A stretch of DNA of 64,000 bases, from positions 13,542,501 through 13,606,500 of the forward strand of contig NC_069662.1 of NCBI RefSeq assembly GCF_027244095.1, read 5' to 3'. Below, piece by piece: positions 52,986-64,000 of this stretch. The position numbers and the translations under genes are program-made. Source of the DNA: Hemicordylus capensis. Taxonomy: Eukaryota; Chordata; Lepidosauria; Squamata; Cordylidae. Position 1 is the stretch's first letter. Each line of letters begins with the position of its first letter. Below the pieces are notes generated by a model. The model was not told the origin of the DNA, did no database searches, and saw only the letters and a list, made by a program, of their open reading frames with translations.

Positions 52986-53745
52986 TTCATTTCTGAAAGG
53001 GCAGTTTCAATTTCAGTTTCAGTTCTGCCTAGAGAGAAAATGGGTGGGGATTAGCTACAGCTACGCTCTGGAGGTGGCTCAGTTTGGAAGCCACCCTTGA
53101 GAAGACAATGCTGAGACAAGGGGAGCTTTTCTTTGTGGGGATCTGTGAGCAGGAGTTTGGTAACAGACATCAAATGAGTTTTGTGAGGAGTTTAGCGGGG
53201 GAGTGTGCCTGGGGGCCCAGAAGTGGTCTCCTTTCATCAGAAATGAGACACCGAGAATGAGGAGAAGGTGAGTACTGCCCCACTTTTGTAACTTTCCTGG
53301 AGGAAGAGCTTGATGCCTTTAATTAGATGATGATTGCAGCTTAGACCAATCTATGAAGGAAACAATCTCTATATCCACATTCACATATAACATGAAACCA
53401 GAGGTGAAGTGACCTCCACTTTCAAAAACTGTATGTCTGAATGTGGGCAACCACAGTTTCAACAGAAAAGGAAGCCGATGTTTTCCTCCCCTGAGAGTGA
53501 TTTGCACTTTTGGTTTCTAATGAGGACCACCACATGGACAGTTCCATTGTGTGTGTGGTGGGGGGAGGATTTGGTTTGTTACATGCAAATGCAGCCACTA
53601 TACTCTAAATAGCCAATAAAACCAGTATTGAAGCTAGAATGCCAGCAGAAGAGGGGATTCCTCCCAGATTGATGCATATATGACTGTGGTGCAGAAGTTG
53701 TGGGTGTGTGCTCGGTCCAAAGAGCTCCCAGCTCTCAGGTAACAA

Positions 53746-54405
53746 ATGCATTCTCTTGAAGCCAAGATGGCGGACCTGGAGAAGCTCAGGGAGGCAGAGA
53801 GGTTTGTGGATGAGACCCTCAGGAATGTGATAGAGGCATCCTATTCCCATTCTGCCAGCTCCTCTACTCTCATAGATAATGAAGGTATTAGGGAAGGAGG
53901 ACATCAGTCTGAAGAAGAGAGGAATCCTCCCTTAGAAGGGACTCCTTCCTTGGGTAATGCGTCCAAATCCTCTCACACATAGGATACTCCTCCAGAGATT
54001 GGGGGCCTCCTAGTAGTGGGCAACTTGATAATTAGGGACATAGAGTGAGGGATTTGTGACTCGCGTGTAGACCGCATGGAGACTTGCCTGCCTGGTGTGA
54101 CAGTTGCGAATGTCACCCAGCATCTTGATATGCTGTTAGGCGGTGCTGTGGATGAGTCAGCTGTTGTGGTATACATTGGCACCAACAATGTTGTGAAATA
54201 CAGCCAGGAGGTCCCGGAAGCCAAAATTAGGCTGCTAGGCAGCATATTGAAGTCCAGGACCCCCAGGGTACCATTCTCTGAAGTACTACCTGTTCCATGA
54301 GCAGGGCCAGCAAAACAGGAGGATCTGAGTAGTTTCAATGTGCCGGGAGCAGCTTAGATTTGTTAAACCGTGGGATACATTTGCGGGCAAGCAAAGCCTG
54401 TAAAA
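53746..54405 (+). mobile_element. CR1-type LINE ORF1 fragment, copy B
   Basis: Counterpart of 28503-29160 with the same esterase-like region. Here the block reads 'VVVYIGTNNVV', closer to the family's VHVGTND. An extra stop falls in 'atagagtga' near 54046. Confidence 0.75.
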
Positions 54406-54914
54406 AGGAATGTGCTCCACTTAAAATCCAATTCTTCAAATCAAATGAGAATCCTTTCCTAGTGGAATGACAAGAGCCACTTGGGAAAGATACACATTTT
54501 ATTTGAAGAACTGGATTTAAAACTAGTAGAGCAGACGTGACATTGATATTTTACATTAGCATTTCCCTGAAGATATTTTATTTCATTTCATACTCCATTT
54601 GGATAAGATTTATTATATTTGAGAACTGCATTTTATATTTTGGGAATTTGACTTGGGATTTAATGAGGAATTTCTTTTTTGAAGAGTCACTCAAAGAATT
54701 TCATTTGATACTATATTTGGGAAGGAGATATTCATAGGGGCTTCTATTTGACTTATTCTGGTTCACTAGAACTTTAATAGAAATTTTGTTACTTTGAAAG
54801 TATTAAATGTTCACATTATAGTGTGTTTATTGAGTTGCTTTGGGCATTATAATAATTTTTGGGGTTCTTTATTTGGTTTGGTTATCACTGATGGAGCCCT
54901 ATAGCACTTGGTGT

Positions 54915-55995
54915 TGTGTTCTTTGCTGAAGGAGAACCAGCATGGCTTCAGCAAAGGCAGGTCTTGCCTCAGTAAACTTTTGGAGTTCTTTGAGTGTCAG
55001 CAGGCATGTGGAAAAAGGTTATCTGGTCAACATTGTATACTTGGACTTGCAAAAAGCATTTGACAAAGTTCCTCATCAAAGTCTCTTGAGTAATCTTAGC
55101 AGTCATGGGATAAGGGGAAAGGTTCATGTGTGAATTGCTATCTGGTTGAAGGAAGGGAACAGAGTGTAAGAATAAATGGACAGTTTTTAAAATGGAGGGA
55201 AGTAAGAAGTGGGGTCCCCCAGGGATTTGTACTGGGACCTGTGCTCTTTAACACTTATGATCTAGAAATTGGGGTAGGCAGCAAGATGGCCAGATTTACA
55301 GATGACATTAAACAATTTACATTAGTGATATCCAAAACAGATTGTGAAGAGCTCCAAAAGAATTTCTCCAATCTGGGTAAGTGGGCAACAAAATGGCAAA
55401 TATGGATCAATATAAGCAAATATAAAGTTATGTATACTGGGGGCAAAAAACCCCCAACTTTACATATACGCTGATTGGGTCCAAGCTGTTAGTGACTGAG
55501 CAGGAGATAGATCTTGGGGTCATGGTGGACAGTCAGCTCATTGAAAGGGTTGAACTTGGTCACCATATCTTAAGAAGGAGTTTGTAGAACTGGGAAAGGT
55601 GAAGAAGAGTGCAACAAAGCTGATCAGGGGCATGAAGCACCTTCCTTATGAGGTAAGGCCACAGTGTCTGGGGTGTTTTCATTTGGAAAAGGGGTGGCTA
55701 TGGGGAAACATGATAGACATTTATAAAATTATGCATGGAGAAGAGAGAGTGGACAGAGAGAAATCTTTCTCCCTCTCTCACAAATCTCATGGGTCTGAAG
55801 GCCAGGTAAAATAGGACCAACAACAGGAAGTCTTTCTTCACAGAGCGCCGGATTAATCTATGGAATTCTCTGCCACGGGATGTGGCAAATCAAAGACCAA
55901 AAAAAAGGCATGCCCTCACCTCTTGCTGGTTGGCTTCTCAGAGGCATCTGGTAGGCCACTGTGTGAAACAGCAGGGCTGTTCTTATGTTCTTGAA
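54915..55995 (+). mobile_element. CR1-type LINE ORF2 3' half, copy B
   Basis: Counterpart of 30075-31141: 'LDLQKAFDKVPHQSLLSNL', 'VRSGVPQGFVLGPVLFN' and 'KMARFTDDIKQF'. It retains the DD pair of RT motif C where copy A has DE. Otherwise broken. Ends 'gcagggctgttcttatgttc'. Confidence 0.85.
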
Positions 55996-56376
55996 TGGAA
56001 AGGTGTTCATCCCTTTCCAAATCCTTACAGTGTTTTCTAAAAATTAAGTAATGATTACCCAGGCCACTGAGCAATGTTTTCAATACACTATTATTGTCAT
56101 TTTCTTTAAATATTATCTTCCAAACTGTGTTTCAACCCTGCCCCAGCTTTCACTACTGAGGTAATTTCAAGTAGGAGCAGTCTGTAATTTTTCTTCATCC
56201 AATCCAATCCCAGTATAAGACTCAATGGTACCAGTAGTTCCTACTCAAAATAGAAGTATTGTCTTATCTTAAATATTTGATGGAAGCTGAAATTTAGTGA
56301 ATTGAAGAAGTAATATTTTGATCAAGAACAAAGGGATGTACGTTTAATACTTTTTAAAAAAATTCCCCCCTTTTAG

Positions 56377-57225
56377 CTGACTTATGGATCTTTGGACCCT
56401 GCGCTGAGTGATAAAACTCGGTTCCCTTTTTTCTTCCGGATGGTTCCAAGTGAAGACCTTCAATATGTTGGAATTATTTTCCTGCTGAAGTATTTCAAGT
56501 GGAACTGGATCAGTCTGCTCACATCAGATGATGAAAGTGGAGAAACATTTGTTCAAAATATGAGACCAAGGCTACTCCAGAGCAATATTTGTATTGCTTT
56601 GGCACAATCCATTCCAAAAATAAAGAGCTACATATTAAATACACCCACTGAAAAAATGCTGAAGAAGATAGCTTTTGCTGTCTGGATGGAAGAAAAGATG
56701 AATGTGATACTTGTCTATGGGGATAATCATTCTATGGAGGGTTTACGAATGATCTTAGAATCCGACGAATTTCATCTTAAGCTTCCATTGGAGAGAGTGT
56801 GGCTCATAACTGCTCAGTGGGATTGCACAAGTGTTTCTTCATGGAATAAATTCACAGGGAAAACCTTCAATGGTTCTTTGTCATTCACACTTCACAGAAA
56901 AGTGGTTCCAGGATTTCAGGAGTTCCTGTAGAGCATAAATCCATACCAGTCTATGATATTTTTCATCCATCAGTTCTGGATGTTTGCATTTCTCTGTTCC
57001 CTCCCAATGCCTGGCTTATATGTGCCAAATCAAGACAACTGCACTGGGGAGGAGAAACTGGGGAGCCTCCCCGAATCTGTGCTTGAAATGGGCATGTCTG
57101 GGCAGAGCTATAACATTTACAATGCTGTTTATGCTGTAGCACATGCTCTCCATACTATGTATTCTTCGAAAACTAAACAGAAGGAAATGGAGAAACTCAT
57201 GGGAAAGAGTCTTCTGTTACGGCCT
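56377..57225 (+). CDS. V2R copy B, exon 3 with premature stop
   Basis: 849 bases from 'ccttttag' to 'gtatgttt', starting 'LTYGSLDPALSDKTRFPF'. The frame is intact until TAG at 56929-56931 (after 'KVVPGFQEFL') and open again afterwards to 'GKSLLLRP'. Copy A has Glu at this codon. Differences from A include K/E and Y/S in 'RMILESDEF', next to ligand-domain segments. Confidence 0.9.
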
Positions 57226-57942
57226 GTATGTTTTGCCTCCTCTTTATTTGCATGTCACTTCTCATTGTATTAGTTCATAACTCATACTAGCAGCGATGTA
57301 ATATAATGTCTGATTGTTGCATGCAGTTCCTGACATCATGACTAACAAAGCACTGGTGAAGCAGTGTGAGGTAGCTTAGGCTGAGAGACAAGAAACACCC
57401 AGAATCACCCATGAACTTCATGGCTAAATGGGGATTTGAATCTGAATATGGGAAATTCAATTGAAAATCAAATCAAATTGCCCTTTTAAGGGAAGACACA
57501 ATTATTATGCTTTTCAACAAAAATAAATTTCAGGAAGCAAACCTTATATCAAGCATCTTGTAATTGTTTATTCAATATTCAGTATTGTTTGATGTTTTAA
57601 TATGGCTGATTCCCATTCCAGAATAAGGTAAATGGATGTCAGTTTTTCCCAAAAGTCTTTCCCTTTGTTATAATTATCCCAAACTTGCTTTGTATATCAA
57701 TTTATATGTGAGTATTCTTTGCCGTAAGATCCTGAACTATTCGTCAACAGGAATTGCTATTGCTTCCCGTGGCTTGCTACCAATATAAACATGCTTAAAG
57801 GTATATTCCTGATAGGTATATAGTATTTCTTCTCAGTGACATCTTCCAGTTGGTGATCAAGGGATTTGTGGTTAAAGTGATAATCTTAATGCAATCTTCC
57901 ACAATTTGACCCAGGGTGTGAACTTTTTCTCCTCCCAATTAG

Positions 57943-58170
57943 CTTCATGCTTTTCTGAGCAATATCCATTTCAATAATAGTGCTGGGGAAGAAATCTTTT
58001 TTGATGAGGAAGGGAGCCTGCCATCTGGATACGATATCATCAACTTGGTCACATTCCCCAATGACACCTTCCAGAAAGTCCAAACTGGAAGGATGGACCC
58101 CCTGGCTCGTGAAGGAAAAACGTTCACCATGAATGGAAGTGCTACTGTATGGAACCACAAGTTTAAAGAG
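57943..58170 (+). CDS. V2R copy B, exon 4
   Basis: 228 bases, open, protein identical to copy A exon 4 ('LHAFLSNIHFNNSAGEEIFF' onward). Only one silent base differs. Confidence 0.92.
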
Positions 58171-58607
58171 GTATGGAGACCTGTCCCACCTCACCTTGCT
58201 AGGTTCCCTGACTTTAAGGGGTTTTCTCACAGCCCAGCTCCAATATCAGGAGTCAAGAGGTTGGGAGGGAGAAATGGGCTGAAATGAATGGAGTGCCATG
58301 ATGGGGGATGCTCTGTTTCTCTCCTTTGGGCAATGCTCCAGGAGTCTCAGACTCCAGCAGTAGGGTCTAGGTGACTTCCCCCCCCCCCCCAGACAGAGGA
58401 AATTATCAGCCTGACCCCAGATTTGCCTTGACCATGTTTGATGCCTCTGACCTCTTTTTGTCTGCCTGCAGTCAGACCCACCTTTGCTTTTTCCTCGTTC
58501 AGGGAGTAGACCCCTATTCCATACTCTTCATATGTGGGTTATTTGGTTTTGAGAATAATAGAAGGGGTGGGGGGAATCGGAACATTTTTCCTTCTTGCTC
58601 CTGTTAG

Positions 58608-58734
58608 ATGCAGCCCCGTTCCCGATGTGTTGAGAGCTGCCATCCTGGATCCAGCAGGATTGCCCAGCAGGGAAGACAAGTTTGTTGCTATGATTGTGCT
58701 CAGTGTCCTGTGGGGAGGATTTCAACACAGATCG
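58608..58734 (+). CDS. V2R copy B, exon 5 (cysteine-rich linker)
   Basis: 127 bases, open: 'MQPRSRCVESCHPGSSRIAQ', then 'VCCYDCAQCPVGRIS'. All cysteines are kept. Four bases differ from copy A; three change residues (Phe to Ser, Arg to Gln, Glu to Val). Confidence 0.92.
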
Positions 58735-58865
58735 GTAAAAATATGTATATTGTGTAACCAAATCCAAATGTTTAAAATTCTCCTTTTCTACATCAAATAT
58801 ATGACTGAATTTCTAAATTTGAAATAGAATTATGTGAAAGTGATGTGAAACTAATTACCAAAATG

Positions 58866-59400
58866 TACAATTTGTTATTATGTGAAGAAATGAGAGATGA
58901 AGTGGTAAAATCAACAATGGTAAAATGGGCACAAGATGTAGGTCAGAATATTAACTTAGAGGCCTGGGAGAAGCTATGGAAGAAAGAACTTAAATTTATA
59001 GCATGTTATCATTTAAAAGACAATTTATTTAAAATGATGTACAGGTGGTATTTAACACCTAAGAAACTAGCTTTAATGTATAAAAATGTATCTAATAAGT
59101 GCTGGAGATGTAAAGATAGTGAGGTGTCCTTTTATCACATGTGGTGGTCCTGCAGAGAGGTAAAGAGGTTTTGGCATATGATTTATGATTAGCTTTAAAA
59201 GGTTTTTAAATGTGTATTTCATAAGAGACCTGAATAGAAATTTATTCCTATATCTTACGACGACAGCTAGAATGGTTCTTGGCAGAAATTGAGATCTGTG
59301 GAAATTCCAGCAATCTCTCAGATGAGAGCAAACATGGATGTTATAGTATAACTGTGTTGAAAGATGAACCGGAAGTCACATTGATATGTAGAAAACTTAT
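58866..59400 (+). mobile_element. L1-type LINE ORF2 C-terminal fragment, copy B
   Basis: Counterpart of 33967-34650, with 'MVKWAQDVGQNINLEAWEKL' and 'MYRWYLTPKKLALMYKNVSN' then 'KCWRCKDSEVSFYHMWWSC', which is open here across the site rearranged in A. The later part is internally deleted. Confidence 0.8.
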
Positions 59401-59409
59401 AAACATAAA

Positions 59410-59462
<53 letters not shown>
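59410..59462 (+). repeat. (TA)n microsatellite
   Basis: About 26 TA units at the position of the GATA/GATCTA tract in copy A. Confidence 0.95.
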
Positions 59463-59464
<2 letters not shown>

Positions 59465-59625
59465 TATGACTGAATTCTAAAACAAGCAGAAAAGATGCCT
59501 ACAAATGGCACAGTTCCTGCAAATGAGGAACAGCAAGTGTTTTGCTCCTAAAAATGGTCAAAGAGATTTTATTTATTTTTAATTTTCATATTGCCTCCAG
59601 TTAAACACTTCAAGGCAGTGTAGAA

Positions 59626-61124
59626 TAGGGATGTGCGAAACTTTTTGGGTATTTCGGCACCAAAATGAAACACCCAATCACCATCCCAAAATGTTTTAGA
59701 TCCGAAACAAATCGCCCCTGGGTTGACTCCAAAATTTTTGTAAGTTTTGGCCCTCCATTTTGTGACCGAGATAGTGCTTCTCCTTCCTCCTCCATTTTGA
59801 GTTCTGAAATGTGCTTGAATTTCCCACCTTTCAGTCTTCCATTGACTTCAATGCAAAGTTCCGATCTGCAACGGAATGCCCATATTTGGCTCTGCAGGAT
59901 CCAAATTAACCTTCCATTGACCAAGGGGAGATGAAGGAGGGGGCAAGTGTGGGGGTGGATTTTTGGAGGTGTTTTCAGGGGGGTATTAAAGGGCCAGCAG
60001 CCATTTCTTCCTTTCTGCTGCCTCGTGTGGGGAGAGAGTTCTTTTGCCTGATTGCTCAGCCTTGCCATCACACATCCACCATTGCCTCCTACCATTCTTC
60101 AGCATTGCTGCCATTGCTGCCTTTTTTTCTCCAGCAATTTTTTAATTGAGAAAAAGAAGAAGATTCCATCTTTTATTCCTTCTGCCTTGCTGACACAAAC
60201 AGCCTGCTACCTGAGCCATCCTGGGACCTTGGCTGGATTCTCTCCTGCTTTTTCCCCTTTTGTATCTGTGAAAAAAAGAATTTGATAATTCCACCTTTTT
60301 TGGCCATCACATAGTTGTTTGGACCTGTACTGAGAGAAGAATGCTGCTGCCTGCACAAGCAGCCACCACCACCAGCCCCAGATCTTCCAGATTTTTGAGC
60401 CTTTTGTGGATGCCCCATCTGAAGACTGAAGAAGGAGCAGGAGAGAGAGACCACCAGACCAACAGAAGTAGCAGCCCAACGTTTTGGAGAAGAGAAGACT
60501 TAGTGGTGAGTTTATTTTAACACACACATACTGTACACACACGCACCACTCTGGGCCTATGCGCTGCCTGTGAGTCTGTGTGTGTGTGTGTGTGTGTGTG
60601 TTTTAAATAAACCAGTCCATCCTCCCATTTTATAGAGCAGCAGCAGTATATTAAACCGATTCTCTCAGCCATTATTTTGTATCTTCTTGTCCGGCTGGCT
60701 ATACCACATTGTGTCTCTGCTGTTGGGACATTGTATCTCTGCTCTTTTTATCCATCCATCTCCTCCTACTAGCAACTATTATTATTGACAATGTTGCCTC
60801 CTCTTTCCTTTTATTGAATATTTTGAGTTGATGCTGAAATGAAAATGATGAATGTTAATGTGATAATATTAATATGATATATATAATGCTGATGCCCTGA
60901 TGTGATGTGATGATGATTATGAGTTGCTGTTGTTCTTGCCTCTTTAATGTTTATTATCTGAGACTTTGCTTTATGGCAGAAGGTTCTCTCTCTCTCTGTG
61001 GACTTCTTGTTTGCAATGAAAAAGTGGATTGGGTCATATTGTGAGTTGTAGCATCATCAGAGTTTTTATTCAAAGATTGCTTGCATCATGATGTGCTGGT
61101 GCCACAGGCTCTGATCACGTGCAG
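59626..61124 (+). mobile_element. Old hAT element, copy B left part
   Basis: Intact left end 'tagggatgtgcgaaactttt' after target 'gtgtagaa'. Then collinear with 35647-38220 of copy A without the nested 1053-bp hAT. It is interrupted at about 61125 by the L2 LINE; its right end is beyond the window. Confidence 0.8.
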
Positions 61125-61152
61125 AAATTTATTTATTTATTTATTTATGTAT

Positions 61153-61184
<32 letters not shown>

Positions 61185-61186
61185 AC
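61125..61186 (+). repeat. (TTTA)n at L2 LINE tail
   Basis: About 14 ATTT units mark the 3' (poly-A side) end of the antisense L2 LINE. Shorter and less regular in copy A (38221-38262). Confidence 0.9.
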
Positions 61187-63994
61187 TTTTACACTACCTC
61201 TAACTGTCATCTCTGTGCAGTTCACAATAATATAAAACAAGTTGAAAACATAGACAAAAAACTTAAAACAATTTAACAATTGAAAAATAAACCAGAGATT
61301 AAAACTTAAAAAAATTTAAAAGCTGGGAAAGCTTGGTGAAAACATGGGTTTTGAGGTGCTTTTTAAAAATATTACCAGAGATGGGGAGAACCGTATCTCA
61401 GCAGGGAGCACATTCCACACTCTTGGGGCAGCAGCCGAGAAGGCCCGCCTCTGTGTAGCCACCAAATAAGTTGGCGGTAACTGGAGATGGACCTCCTCAG
61501 ATGACCTCAATGGGCGGTGAGGCTCGTAGTGAAGAAGACGCTATCTTAGATACACAGGGCCTAAGCCATTTAGGGCTTTATAAGTTATAATTAGCACTTT
61601 GTATTTTGTCTGGAAACCTATTGGCAGCCAGTGTAGCTCCATCACTAAAGGAGTAACGTGGTCTCTCCAGGATGACCCAGAGACCAACCAGGCTGCCGCA
61701 TTCTGAACCAACTGAAGTTTCTGGACTCCGTACAAAGGCAGCCCCACATAGTGTGCATTACAGAAGTCAAGTGTGGAGGTTACCAACAGATGTACCACTG
61801 TTTTGAGGTCATTGATCTCGAGAAACGGGAGCAGCTGGCGTATCAGCCGGAGCTGATAGAAAGCACCCCTGGCCACCCTTATTGTTCTGTCCCAGCACAA
61901 TAAGTACCTCTGTCTTATTTGGATTCTGCTTCAGTTTATTCTCCCTCATCCAGCCCATTACTGCTTCCAGGCAGGCATTTAGGGAGGATATGCCAGCTCC
62001 TGAAGAAGTTGACATGAAGAAGTAGATTTCCGTGTCAACAGTATACTGGTAACACCGAACTCCAAATCCCCTGATGATCTCTCCCAGCAGTTTCATGTAG
62101 ATGCTAAAAAACGTTAAGTATGGAGCCTTGAGGGGCACCATACTTAAGCTCAGAGTTCGAAGAGCAACAGTCTCCAATTGACAACATCTGGAATCTGTCC
62201 GAGAGGTAGGAGCAGAACCTCTGTAAAAGAGTGCCTCCCACCCCCAACCCCCTCAGACATTCCAGAAGAATACTACGGTTGATAGTATTGAAAGCCTCCG
62301 AGAGATCCATAAGGACCAACAGATCACAGGCTGACCAAGGCAGTCTCCACCACATAGCCAACCCTTGAGTCTATATAATCAGTTTCCTCCAAGACCAACT
62401 TGTGTTGAGGCCACCACCTTCTCAATTACCTTTCACGGCCATGGGAGGCTGAAAACAGGCCTATAATTGCTCAACTCTGAGGGATCTAATGCAGGTTTCT
62501 TTAGAAGAAGTCTAATGATTGCCTTCTTAAAACAAGGAGGCATCCTGCCCTCCCTCAGAGAAGCATTTATGATTTACACCAGGCTGTCTACAACAGCCCC
62601 CTTGCTAGATAGAACAAACCAAGTAGGGCAAGGGTCAAGAGAACAAGTGGTAGGCCTCAATGCTCCAAGCAGCTTGTCCACCTCCTCAGGAGTTACAAAC
62701 TGAAAACGATCCTGTCAAATCACCTGTTGTTGGGCACCTCCAGTGCAGACATCAAATTAATTGTGGAGTCTCCATCTATGTTGGCCTGAATCTGAGAGAT
62801 TTTATGTGGGAAAAACTATTTAAACACATCGCAGGGGTAATTGATGATTGCAAATTCTGGTTCAAGAGAGGGGAATACTAGTCCCCTCACAGCCCTGAAC
62901 AACTCCACTGGACGTGAACTCGCAGGGCAATATGGGCAGAAAAGAACCGCTTCTTTGCCGCACGTATTGCCGGAGCATAAATCTTTAGATGTGCTCTATA
63001 TCTCAATCTGTCGGATTCGAGCCGAGTCTTTCTCCACTTGCACTCCAGTTGCCAACCTTGCCACTTCAGCCCCCATAGATCTTCCGTATACCAAGGGGCC
63101 AATTTTGAAGCGGATCAGAGAGGATGCTTGGGAGCAATCATGTCTACTGCCCTGGTGAGCAAGTTGTTCCAATTCTCAACCAGGGTGTCAACAGGAGCAC
63201 CAGCAAAGCAACATTGAATTCATCCAAGGCTTCTTGGAATCCTACTGGATCCAATAACCTCTTCAGGTGGACCATTCCAATAGGCCCCTTGCCCCTGCAG
63301 AGGTGGGAACTGCTTGTAAGTCCAACCTTAACCAGATGGTAGTCTGTCTATGACAATGGGGAAATCACAGGTGTCCGCATCCATGGAATACCCCGTGATC
63401 AGAGTAAAAGACCAAATCAAGCATGTGACCTGCAATATGCGTCGGTCCAGAGACCACTTGGGACAGGCCCATAATTGTCATGGCCGCAATGAACTCCTGA
63501 GCTGCCCTGGACAGATTGGTCCCAAAATGAACATTAAAGTCCCCTAGCACCAAGAGTCTGGGAGACTCCAACGCGGTTTCCGCGACCAAGTCCATGAGTT
63601 CAGTAAGGGATTCCGCTGGGCAGCAGGGTGATCGGTACAACAAAAGAAGTCCCAATCTATCCCTGGTCCCCAAACTTAAGTACACACATTCCATATGGTC
63701 TGATACCCTAACAGGGACCCTGGAAAGGGAGATGTTATCCTTATAGATCACAGCCACTCCACCTCCCCACCCACGTCCCCTCACCTGCTCCTCTACAGAA
63801 TATCCTGGAGGGTGAAGCTGGAACCAGACTGGACCATTAGCCTCCCACAACCAAGTCTCAGTAATACATACTAAGTGGGATCCTTTATCCATAATCAAAT
63901 CTCGTATGAGTTCTGGCTTGTTTTGGACTGACCTGGCATTGCAGAGGAGCAAGGTAAGGCTATGTGGCTTGTTGGCAATGCTCTCTGAGGTCAA
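61187..63994 (-). mobile_element. L2-type LINE ORF2 (antisense), copy B, cut by the window edge
   Basis: Counterpart of 38221-41209: C-terminal 'LVATQRRAFSAAAPRVWNVL' near 61455, 'LHWLPIGFQTKYKVL', RT 'MDLSEAFNTINRSILLECLR' and 'YGAPQGSILN', and an endonuclease part that is open for 209 residues (63994-63365) with 'LLVLGDFNVHFGTNLSRAAQ'. About 130 bp near 61878 is missing relative to A. Several breaks; inactive. Confidence 0.88.
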
Positions 63995-64000
63995 AGAGCT

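Larger units (their letters stand above)
52548..53541 (+). other. About 1 kb present in copy B, absent from copy A
   Basis: In A the flanks join as 'gttagttagttcccttg' near 28290. Here they are 'gttagggttagt' and 'cagttccattg'. A 3-base overlap ('agt') at the junction suits a deletion in A. The segment holds an L2-type 3' end (about 52690-52985) with a small hAT inside it. 52986-53541 shows no gene. Confidence 0.65.
49309..63994 (+). repeat. Tandem duplication of the V2R locus, copy B (continues past the edge)
   Basis: Collinear with copy A from 25053. The last base of the window corresponds to about 41209 in A. Copy B keeps the empty sites of the two copy-A transposon insertions, keeps about 1 kb lost from A (about 52548-53541), and keeps the left end of the old hAT. 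It lacks about 130 bp of the L2 LINE near 61878. Confidence 0.9.
49764..63994 (+). pseudogene. V2R vomeronasal receptor gene, copy B (nonsense in exon 3; runs off the edge)
   Basis: The same gene structure as copy A: exons 2-5 at 52048, 56377, 57943 and 58608 with identical borders and phases. The 7TM exon is expected about 1.1 kb beyond the right edge. The T run broken in A is intact here ('cggttcccttttttcttcc', six T's), giving 'TRFPFFFRMVPSEDLQYVGI'. A TAG at 56929-56931 replaces the GAG of copy A, within the ligand-binding domain, and would truncate the receptor before the 7TM part. No other lesion was seen in exons 2-5. It is a pseudogene unless the stop is a sequencing error or polymorphic. 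Confidence 0.85.

Overview
This is nuclear DNA from a squamate reptile, most likely a lizard. It carries chemosensory receptor genes (class II olfactory receptors and family-C vomeronasal receptors, V2R) with V2R-type exons and splice phases. Its repeats are the usual squamate mix: CR1-, L2-, L1- and BovB-type LINEs, Sauria-like and MIR-like SINEs, and many hAT transposons. There are no operons, CRISPR arrays or bacterial signals. I saw no retrovirus or other virus-like element.

Layout. 1-14.5 kb is repeat-rich, with one intact olfactory receptor gene on the minus strand (7402-8394). It also holds four copies of an unusual repeat built almost entirely from consecutive hairpins (71-561, 6015-6498, 9632-10028, 10823-11275), two SINEs with a 5S-rRNA-like head, and several MITEs. 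14.56-about 22.9 kb is a large hAT transposon whose transposase frame (17670-20438) is open except for one in-frame TAG in the dimerisation domain. 23.69-24.67 kb is an olfactory receptor pseudogene related to the intact one.

25.05 kb to the right edge is a direct tandem duplication of a V2R locus with a period of 24,256 bp. Copy A (from 25053) has exons 2-6 in order with matching splice phases (27801-28092, 31535-32382, 33099-33326, 33759-33885, 42313-43214). Copy B (from 49309) has exons 2-5 (52048-52339, 56377-57225, 57943-58170, 58608-58734), and its 7TM exon should lie about 1.1 kb past the right edge. Each copy has one visible but different lesion in exon 3: a one-base deletion in a T run in A, and a GAG-to-TAG change in B. 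A broken second copy of the 7TM exon follows copy A at 43.6-44.2 kb.

The two copies work as a natural before/after experiment. A pogo/Tigger-like element (29338-29735) and a hAT element (36512-37564) are present in A, while B keeps the empty target sites. An older hAT element is nested in an L2 LINE end and is itself interrupted by another L2 LINE; its left end survives only in B and its right end is seen only in A, and both ends abut the same 8-bp target. Copy A also has a perfect 18-bp-arm hairpin that looks like a template-switch mutation.

Positions come from reading the sequence by eye. Repeat boundaries are usually good to about 10-30 bp, except where target-site duplications fix them.
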